Shown: positions 1-4,099 of the stretch, piece after piece
How the letters are laid out: each line of letters opens with the position of its first letter
How positions within the stretch are numbered: position 1 is the first letter of the stretch
Source of the DNA: Candidatus Kerfeldbacteria bacterium
GTDB taxonomy: Bacteria; Patescibacteriota; Patescibacteriia; SBBC01; CAIJZX01
Direction: 5' to 3'
NCBI GenBank assembly: GCA_016217865.1
Contig: JACRFO010000116.1
Span: forward strand, 1 to 5,797
Length of the DNA stretch: 5,797 bases
Notes under the pieces: generated by a model
What the model was told of the DNA's origin: nothing
Seen by the model: the letters and a program-made list of their open reading frames with translations, nothing else
Databases searched by the model: none
Program-made: the position numbers and the translations under genes

Positions 1-2
1 CG

Positions 3-1142
3 ATCTCGTCTGATGCAGACCTGGCGAAGTCAGCTGGCGGTCTGCATGTGCTCGGAACCGAACGCCACGAATCGCGTCGGATTGATAACCAGCTGCGCGG
101 CCGATCTGGCCGTCAGGGTGACGCTGGCTCGAGTCAGTTCTACGTTTCCATGGAAGACGATTTGATGCGCATTTTCGGTTCAGACCGGATGAAGGGCTTG
201 ATGGACCGCCTCGGAGTGCCGGATGACATGCCGCTGGAGAGTGGGATCGTCTCGCGGTCAATCGAACAGGCCCAGAAGAAAGTCGAAGGGCACAACTTTG
301 ATATTCGTAAACACCTCGTCGAATACGATGATGTGATGAACAAGCACCGCGAGGTGATCTACAAGCGCCGCCATGAAATCCTCCTCGCTCCGGGCGAGCG
401 GATCATCGAGCTCTTGCGGGAATCCATCGCCAAGGAGGTAAGCCAAATCGTCTCTTTCCACACAGCCAGCGATGACCAATCAACCTGGGACCTGGATGCG
501 ATTTACAATAACCTCGATGCGATGGGGCTCGTCGGGTTGCGCGACCGCATCAAACTCGAGGACTACCGTGAAGCGGCCGGCGACCAGGCCCATGACGCCG
601 CTAGCCGGACCGCGATGGTCGGGTATCTGATGGAACACGCTTCAACACGGTTGCAAGCAATTGCCCAGCAGGTGAACGATCCGGCGGCATTTCCGGAAGT
701 CGCGCGGAACGTCATGCTCCGCTCTATCGACCAGCTCTGGATTGAGCACTTAGACCTGATGGACCACCTGCGCGAGGGGATTGGGTTGCGTGGGTATGGG
801 CAACGCGATCCACTCGTCGAGTACAAGAAGGAGGCCTTCGATCTCTTCGCCCAGTTGATGAACAGTATCAACGTCCAAATTGCCAACACCATTTTCCATG
901 TCACCATCTCGCCGGCACCAGCCGCGGCTCCGACACCGCGCCAAACGTTGATTACCTCGGCGCCACAAAAGGAAGCAGTGGAATCGCGTTCCACTGGGGT
1001 CTTCACTGGCCCGAAGCGCAGCCCGTCCGGTCTAGACCTATCAACCATCGGCCGGAACGATCCATGCCCTTGCGGATCGGGCAAGAAGTTCAAGAAGTGC
1101 TACTTAGCGAACGACCCGGACTGTAAGCTACTCCACCCATAA
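3..1142 (+). CDS. secA: Protein translocase subunit SecA, C-terminal part (5' end outside window)
   Basis: SecA is the cytoplasmic ATPase motor that pushes unfolded preproteins through SecYEG. The frame is open from the window edge, and 379 residues are visible, a little under half of a usual SecA. The first residues carry the GGLHVLGTERHESRR stretch and helicase motif VI (QLRGRSGRQGD, about nt 93-125) of the second nucleotide-binding fold. Next come the helical scaffold and wing region (EYDDVMNKHREVIYKRR, about nt 321-371) and the IRA1/scaffold block with WIEHLDLMDHLREGIGLRGY and DPLVEYKKEAF (about nt 738-840). A Pro/Ala/Ser-rich linker leads to a SEC-C zinc motif (NDPCPCGSGKKFKKCY, nt 1056-1103). 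Two Cys, eight residues and a third Cys match the family, but the usual fourth ligand (His or Cys) is Tyr. The protein ends at TAA 1140-1142. A GTG at 48 is not a start because family similarity continues upstream of it. Identity is certain; phylum placement is inferred. Confidence 0.97.
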   Translation: MSSDADLAKSAGGLHVLGTERHESRRIDNQLRGRSGRQGDAGSSQFYVSMEDDLMRIFGSDRMKGLMDRLGVPDDMPLESGIVSRSIEQAQKKVEGHNFDIRKHLVEYDDVMNKHREVIYKRRHEILLAPGERIIELLRESIAKEVSQIVSFHTASDDQSTWDLDAIYNNLDAMGLVGLRDRIKLEDYREAAGDQAHDAASRTAMVGYLMEHASTRLQAIAQQVNDPAAFPEVARNVMLRSIDQLWIEHLDLMDHLREGIGLRGYGQRDPLVEYKKEAFDLFAQLMNSINVQIANTIFHVTISPAPAAAPTPRQTLITSAPQKEAVESRSTGVFTGPKRSPSGLDLSTIGRNDPCPCGSGKKFKKCYLANDPDCKLLHP

Positions 1143-1170
1143 GAGAAAAACCGCCGGGATGGGGGCGGTT
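1141..1170 (-). terminator. Intrinsic terminator of minus-strand unit B
   Basis: Read on the minus strand, AACCGCC (1170-1164) and GGCGGTT (1155-1149) form a perfect 7-bp stem with an 8-nt loop, followed by a run of U ending in UCUCUU. It begins 2 nt after the TAA of the 105-aa gene. On the + strand the stem is not followed by a U tract (GGTTACC), so it should stop minus-strand transcription far better than secA transcription. It lies between the convergent 3' ends of secA and unit B. Confidence 0.85.
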
Positions 1171-1172
1171 GG

Positions 1173-1490
1173 TTACCGGAGCTTCCAGAGCTGCCGGCGT
1201 GGGAGCGTGTCCGACGGTGAGTCGAACAGGTCGGCCAGGCGAACGTGCTCGACCTTCGGCGGCATCACCCCGCGGGTGAAGAAGTGGACAGCCGCCTCAC
1301 GACCACGCGCGCCGTTGACCGCGACGATCGGGAAATCGATCAGCGTGATCGGGCGGAGGGTGGAAGGGAAGGTGCACTCGTCGTCCGTGTAGGCCGTCGA
1401 GTGGAACAGCTCGGCTTTGGGAACGAGGTCCTCCATGGTGGCCGGACGAACGTCGCGGAAGGTGACAGTCTGCATGACGTCGACGGGCAT
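1173..1490 (-). CDS. Hypothetical protein, 105 aa, last gene of minus-strand unit B
   Basis: I do not recognise this protein. The ATG (1490-1488) is preceded by a perfect AGGAGG (1500-1495) with a 4-nt spacer, which decides the start. The stop is TAA at 1175-1173, immediately followed by a terminator. The product is soluble-looking, has a single Cys, no signal peptide and no membrane segment. A mildly hydrophobic core (LRPITLIDFPIVAVNG) sits mid-protein and may be beta strands. The C-terminal third is charged and ends basic (LPRRQLWKLR). The gene lies 8 nt downstream of the stop of the 50-aa gene, and its Shine-Dalgarno overlaps that stop codon, so translation is probably coupled. The size, tight packing and strong ribosome site resemble phage or accessory-element genes, but no function can be assigned. 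Longer + strand frames over this region lack ribosome sites. Confidence 0.8.
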   Translation of the reverse strand: MPVDVMQTVTFRDVRPATMEDLVPKAELFHSTAYTDDECTFPSTLRPITLIDFPIVAVNGARGREAAVHFFTRGVMPPKVEHVRLADLFDSPSDTLPRRQLWKLR

Positions 1491-1498
1491 AGCGCCTC

Positions 1499-1651
1499 CT
1501 ACTCTTCGACCGAAGTCTGGACGGACCGGCCACTGCCGCGGCAGTGGCCTTCTTCACCAGGGATGAAGTGGGTGACGTAGACGATCTCGCCCTCGACCAT
1601 GATCGTGCCGACTTCCTGTCCGCAATCGGGACAGACATCAAGATTGTTCAT
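1499..1651 (-). CDS. Small C2HC zinc-ribbon-like protein, 50 aa, first gene of unit B
   Basis: The start ATG (1651-1649) is preceded by GGAGG (1660-1656) with a 4-nt spacer, and the frame ends at TAG 1501-1499. The protein begins MNNLDVCPDCGQEV, continues with a short strand ending VYVTHF, and closes with GHCRGSGRSV. The CPDC knuckle (Cys7, Cys10) plus His28 and Cys37 (or His36) could make one zinc site. This is the layout of many tiny CxxC...H...C-x-GSG-type proteins that I associate with actinobacteria and their phages; that link is from memory. The 59-aa product of unit A has the same plan. Its stop codon is embedded in the region of the Shine-Dalgarno of the next gene (105 aa), which suggests coupled expression. 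Function is unknown; nucleic-acid or protein binding would be a guess. Confidence 0.8.
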   Translation of the reverse strand: MNNLDVCPDCGQEVGTIMVEGEIVYVTHFIPGEEGHCRGSGRSVQTSVEE

Positions 1652-1725
1652 GCCGCCTCCGTGGCGTGGGTCTTGGCCTGCGTCCCCGGTACACTGACGT
1701 AGGACGGGAACAGTGGAACGGGGTC

Positions 1726-1754
1726 AACCTACCAGATTCTTCGGCCCAGGTCAA
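1726..1754 (-). promoter_or_regulatory. Putative promoter of minus-strand unit B
   Basis: On the minus strand a TTGACC (1754-1749) is followed after exactly 17 nt by TAGGTT (1731-1726), placing the start near 1719 and a leader of about 68 nt before the 50-aa gene. The -10 is poor against TATAAT (3 of 6) but matches the TAGnnT form common in actinobacterial promoters. The unit A promoter has the same spacing and shares the octamer TCTGGTAG in front of the -10, which raises confidence. The -35 overlaps the U tract of the unit A terminator. Confidence 0.5.
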
Positions 1755-1778
1755 AAACCATCCACGCGGGGCGGATGG
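1753..1778 (-). terminator. Intrinsic terminator of minus-strand unit A
   Basis: On the minus strand CCATCC (1778-1773) and GGATGG (1763-1758) form a perfect 6-bp GC-rich stem around a 9-nt loop, followed directly by UUUUUG (from 1757). It lies 26 nt after the TGA of the 59-aa gene and separates the two minus-strand transcription units. Confidence 0.8.
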
Positions 1779-1803
1779 GGGAGGAACGTTGGTAGAGCCG
1801 TCG

Positions 1804-1983
1804 TCACGAATCGGTGGGGTCCTGGTTGGCCGGACGGCCACTGAACTCGCACCAGCGGCGATCGTCGGACTCCGGCAGATGCTCGCGTTTCGGGTGAGTG
1901 TGCTGGACGAACACGTAGACGAACAGCTGCCGATCGAATTTCACCTGGACCAGCTGCCAACAACCAGGACAGCGATCATTCAT
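1804..1983 (-). CDS. Small Cys/His zinc-ribbon-like protein, 59 aa, second gene of unit A
   Basis: The ATG (1983-1981) overlaps the TGA of the 94-aa gene by ATGA and is preceded by GGAGG (1993-1989) with a 5-nt spacer, so re-initiation coupling is expected. The frame stops at TGA 1806-1804. The protein starts MNDRCPGCWQLV, has a hydrophobic strand LFVYVFVQH, a charged His-containing middle, and ends WCEFSGRPANQ. Cys5 and Cys8 form a CxxC knuckle. Cys45 with one of His28, His30 or His35 could complete a metal site. The order CPxC, strand with VYV, His, C-x-x-SGR follows the 50-aa protein of unit B, which suggests the two are diverged relatives. Too short to be certain, but the start signals, coupling and terminator behind it support a real gene. 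Function unknown. Confidence 0.78.
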   Translation of the reverse strand: MNDRCPGCWQLVQVKFDRQLFVYVFVQHTHPKREHLPESDDRRWCEFSGRPANQDPTDS

Positions 1984-2264
1984 GATCTCCTCCGCGGGAC
2001 GCGCTTGAACGCGACGAAGTTCAGACCGGTTCCCGGATCGCTGACGAAGTCATCGCCGGTGATGGTCTTCATGATCGACAGGACGAAGTTGAAGGCGCAG
2101 TCACCGGTGAAACCAGGCGCCCAATCCGTCTGGTCGACGGTGCTGGTGGAAACGATGTCGGTCGAACCGTTCTCATGAACGATGCAGAACTGAAAGGCGC
2201 AGTCATCACGACGGAAGAGGATCCGATTGACACCAGACAGAACGCCGAGGCCCATCGGTAGCAT
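1980..2264 (-). CDS. Hypothetical protein, 94 aa, with internal duplication; first gene of unit A
   Basis: I do not recognise this family. The start ATG (2264-2262) has GGAG (2276-2273) 8 nt upstream; a second in-frame ATG at codon 4 is less well placed. The product is soluble-looking and contains two similar segments, RDDCAFQFCIV...TDIVS and TGDCAFNFVLS...DDFVS, about 35 residues apart, suggesting an internal duplication of a short beta-rich unit. At DNA level a 12-nt identity (AAGGCGCAGTCA on the + strand) recurs at 2092-2103 and 2194-2205. The tail is basic (KRVPRRRS). The gene ends in TGA within ATGA, overlapping the start of the 59-aa gene. It lies about 40 nt downstream of the predicted unit A start site. 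Function unknown. Confidence 0.78.
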   Translation of the reverse strand: MLPMGLGVLSGVNRILFRRDDCAFQFCIVHENGSTDIVSTSTVDQTDWAPGFTGDCAFNFVLSIMKTITGDDFVSDPGTGLNFVAFKRVPRRRS

Positions 2265-2272
2265 GGTTGGTT

Positions 2273-2285
2273 CTCCAGGATGGAG
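2273..2285 (-). promoter_or_regulatory. Small hairpin covering the Shine-Dalgarno of the 94-aa gene
   Basis: In the minus-strand mRNA CTCCA (2285-2281) can pair with TGGAG (2277-2273) around a 3-nt loop. The 3' arm contains the GGAG ribosome site of the 94-aa gene. With only 5 bp it is a weak structure that could tune initiation; a chance occurrence is possible. Confidence 0.3.
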
Positions 2286-2310
2286 TGAAGAGCGGGGATC
2301 GAATAGGCCG

Positions 2311-2339
2311 AAGCTACCAGAAGTTCACCGGCTTGTCAA
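2311..2339 (-). promoter_or_regulatory. Putative promoter of minus-strand unit A
   Basis: On the minus strand a perfect TTGACA (2339-2334), 17 nt, then TAGCTT (2316-2311). The predicted start is near 2304, about 40 nt before the 94-aa gene. The -10 has the same TAGnTT form and the same preceding TCTGGTAG octamer as the unit B promoter. It fires away from the promoter at 2408-2436. Confidence 0.6.
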
Positions 2340-2407
2340 TGCGAATGATGACCTAATCCTGGCCTTACGGTTTTGACGGTGATAAGTGGCAGTCAGAAAG
2401 AAAAACA

Positions 2408-2436
2408 TTGACAAACCCCGTTTTTTGTGCTAAAAT
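2408..2436 (+). promoter_or_regulatory. Strong sigma70-type promoter for the transpeptidase gene
   Basis: A perfect -35 TTGACA (2408-2413) is followed by exactly 17 nt and TAAAAT (2431-2436; 5 of 6 to TATAAT). The start is expected near 2442-2444, giving a leader of about 180 nt before the ATG at 2626. The spacer includes a T6 run. No coding gene lies between 2265 and 2625, which holds only this promoter, the divergent unit A promoter and the structured leader. Confidence 0.85.
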
Positions 2437-2439
2437 ACG

Positions 2440-2474
2440 CATGTTGAGGTAAAAAATCAATCAACCTCAACATG
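2440..2474 (+). repeat. 11-bp perfect inverted repeat at the predicted transcription start
   Basis: CATGTTGAGGT (2440-2450) is repeated inverted as ACCTCAACATG (2464-2474) around a 13-nt A-rich centre. It coincides with the predicted start site. It could be a dyad operator for a repressor, since the half-site centres are 24 bp apart, or a 5'-terminal mRNA stem-loop protecting the transcript. The sequence alone cannot separate these. Confidence 0.75.
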
Positions 2475-2613
2475 TGTTCCTTCGGAAACACAAAGAAAAA
2501 CAAAAGCGCGGAGAGAGCCCCCTGGTGATTCGTGAGATGAACTCGCGTTGATCCTAGGAATCACCTGTGTGGTGAACATCGCCTTCGGCGACCTAGCCCT
2601 CTGGGGCTCTCTC
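2473..2613 (+). promoter_or_regulatory. Structured 5' leader RNA with competing stems, no recognised family
   Basis: Several complementary segments lie between promoter and start codon. A hairpin at 2473-2492 has a cUUCGg loop and 8 positions with one C-A mismatch. An 11-bp perfect long-range stem pairs GAGAGAGCCCC (2511-2521) with GGGGCTCTCTC (2603-2613). Enclosed in it, GGTGATTC (2524-2531) pairs with GAATCACC (2558-2565), and TCGCC/GGCGA forms a short hairpin (2579-2591). TCACC (2561-2565) can instead pair with GGTGA (2571-2575), so two folds exclude each other. A closing stem around a junction resembles riboswitch or leader RNA architecture. I could not match a known class by eye. No Shine-Dalgarno precedes the ATG at 2626. 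Confidence 0.55.
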
Positions 2614-2625
2614 TTCCACCTTTCT

Positions 2626-4035
2626 ATGAACAACTTGCCCGCGTTTGGGCGTCAACAGATTTTTTCTTACGCAGTCCTCGGCTTGGTTATGGTCGGGCTG
2701 TTTGGGGTAGGCCAGCTCACGCAGGCCGCCACAACGAGTCGGGCGAATGAGTTGAAGGTGCTGACCGATGGTCCAACGATGGAACTTTTCGGCGGAACAT
2801 TTAAAGGTGGTGCGACCGTAGCGGCCGCTGATGTCACTGGTGATGGTGTTGATGAGTACATCGTCGCGGCCGGGCCGACCGGCGGCCCGCAAGTTGAGGT
2901 CTACAGTCAGGCCGGTGCACGCATAGGCTCATTCTTCGCTTACGAAAAGCGGAAGATGCTAGCGGGGGTGAACGTCGCGGCCGGAGACACCAACGGCGAC
3001 GGCATTGGTGATATCGTTGTCGGCCCACAACCGGGGCACGTTCCGGAAATCCGTATTTATAATCTCGACGGCAGCATTCGTCGGAACTTTCGAGTGTTTG
3101 AGTCGTCATTTTCGGGTGGTGTGAACGTAGCGGTTATGCCGAGCCGTCATGGGCAACCGGGAAATATCGTGGTCGGCAGCGGACTCGGTCGCGAAGCCGA
3201 AGTACGGATGTATTCGGAAAATGGAAAGACGCTACTGCTCACCTGGTCGCCGTTCGGCAGCGGTGCGAGTAACGGCGTGTACGTCGCTGCGGGCTGGAGC
3301 GATATCTTCGAACAACCGGTGATCATCGCCGGCAGCGGTGACGGCAACCGTCCGCTGGTCAAAGTATACGGCGTGAATTCCCGCCAAGTGTTAGCGCAGT
3401 GGATGGCCTACGGGGAAAAGGTGAAACTCGGCGTTCACGTGGCGTACCGCCAAGATCGCATCATCACCGGACCGGGGATGGGGGGCGGACCCGACGTTCG
3501 TGTCTTCACCTCGCGCGGTGAATTGATTCGGAGTGACTACGCGTTTGAGTCAAACTTCGCCGGGGGAGTGATGGTTGCTGCGACGTTGCGTTCCGACGGT
3601 GTCGCACCCGTGGTCGTTCCGACCACGACGAATCCGACCGCTGCCGGCAACGGAAAAAAGATTGTTATCAGTTTGTCCCGCCAGCAACTCTGGATGTATG
3701 AGAAGGGGAAAGTCGTGAGCGTCCGGAAAATTTCTTCGGGGAAGTGGTCAATGCCGACGCCAACTGGCACATTCCAAACGCGTAATAAAATCCCGGTTGC
3801 GTATTCGAAAGCCTTCGGATTGTATATGGAGTCGTGGATGGCCATTACGCCGGACGGAAAAATTGGGTTGCACTCATTGCCGTACTGGAAACTGCACAAC
3901 GGTGGGCGATTGTACGAAGGAGCCTCGCATCTCGGCACCCCTGTCTCCCATGGCTGCGTCCGGGAGAGCGTGGCTGACGCGAAATCGTTGTTTGACTGGG
4001 CTCCGGTTGGTACCCCAGTCATCGTCCAAGCCTAG
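2626..4035 (+). CDS. Exported L,D-transpeptidase (YkuD) with N-terminal FG-GAP-like beta-propeller
   Basis: The 469-aa protein begins with a signal peptide or membrane anchor: short polar N-region, hydrophobic residues 12-29, possible cleavage after LTQA (Ala34). Residues about 45-330 hold about five to six repeats of roughly 45-52 residues with the signature (I)VVG-x-G-x-GGPxVRVY...GGVxVAA, typical of FG-GAP/VCBS-like propellers. Only the first two retain acidic calcium-type loops (DVTGDGVDE from Asp69, DTNGDGIGD from Asp121). A Thr/Pro linker leads to a YkuD domain at about 345-468. It shows GLHS (His416, Ser417) and SHGCVR with nucleophile Cys444, matching the Cys-His-Ser set known for L,D-transpeptidases. 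Such enzymes make 3-3 peptidoglycan crosslinks or attach proteins to the wall. ATG 2626 is chosen because it gives a compact signal peptide; in-frame TTG 2548 and GTG 2569/2572 would add a second hydrophobic stretch and lie in the structured leader. No Shine-Dalgarno is visible. The propeller's role, perhaps wall or surface binding, is inferred. Confidence 0.93.
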   Translation: MNNLPAFGRQQIFSYAVLGLVMVGLFGVGQLTQAATTSRANELKVLTDGPTMELFGGTFKGGATVAAADVTGDGVDEYIVAAGPTGGPQVEVYSQAGARIGSFFAYEKRKMLAGVNVAAGDTNGDGIGDIVVGPQPGHVPEIRIYNLDGSIRRNFRVFESSFSGGVNVAVMPSRHGQPGNIVVGSGLGREAEVRMYSENGKTLLLTWSPFGSGASNGVYVAAGWSDIFEQPVIIAGSGDGNRPLVKVYGVNSRQVLAQWMAYGEKVKLGVHVAYRQDRIITGPGMGGGPDVRVFTSRGELIRSDYAFESNFAGGVMVAATLRSDGVAPVVVPTTTNPTAAGNGKKIVISLSRQQLWMYEKGKVVSVRKISSGKWSMPTPTGTFQTRNKIPVAYSKAFGLYMESWMAITPDGKIGLHSLPYWKLHNGGRLYEGASHLGTPVSHGCVRESVADAKSLFDWAPVGTPVIVQA

Positions 4036-4037
4036 GC

Positions 4038-4066
4038 TTGCCGAGAGCGGCCAATTCGTTTATACT
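4038..4066 (+). promoter_or_regulatory. Putative secDF promoter
   Basis: TTGCCG (4038-4043), 17 nt, then TATACT (4061-4066; 5 of 6). The start is expected near 4073, about 27 nt before the secD ATG. It begins 2 nt after the transpeptidase stop, so secD can be transcribed independently as well as by read-through, there being no strong terminator between the genes. Confidence 0.65.
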
Positions 4067-4099
4067 CTTCACAGCACGGTTTGAGTTTTTTGTTGTCTC

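Noticed and set aside
563..1093. 176-codon minus frame opposite secA
   Set aside because: Shadow of a conserved SecA coding region.
1159..1580. Two + strand frames (1159-1392 and 1245-1580)
   Set aside because: Antisense shadows of the 105-aa minus gene, with compositionally biased Arg-rich products and no start signals.
1297..1963. Arg/Pro-rich minus-strand frames at 1297-1641, 1638-1841 and 1751-1963
   Set aside because: They run through a terminator or overlap the better supported 50-, 59- and 105-aa genes in another frame, and lack ribosome sites.
1666..2178. 170-codon + strand frame
   Set aside because: No ribosome site. It lies antisense to two minus-strand genes that have Shine-Dalgarno sequences, an ATGA overlap and a terminator; its product is low-complexity and unfamiliar.
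2548..2625. In-frame TTG 2548 or GTG 2569/2572 as transpeptidase start
   Set aside because: They would add a second hydrophobic stretch before a complete signal peptide and lie within the structured leader. GTG 2569 has only a weak AGGA upstream, so ATG 2626 is preferred, though not proven.
3537..4022. 161-codon minus frame opposite the YkuD domain
   Set aside because: Shadow of a conserved catalytic domain on the + strand.
4038..4054. Hairpin TTGCCG/CGGCCAA after the transpeptidase stop as a terminator
   Set aside because: Only 6 bp with a bulge and no proper U tract; the sequence is better explained as the secD -35 region.
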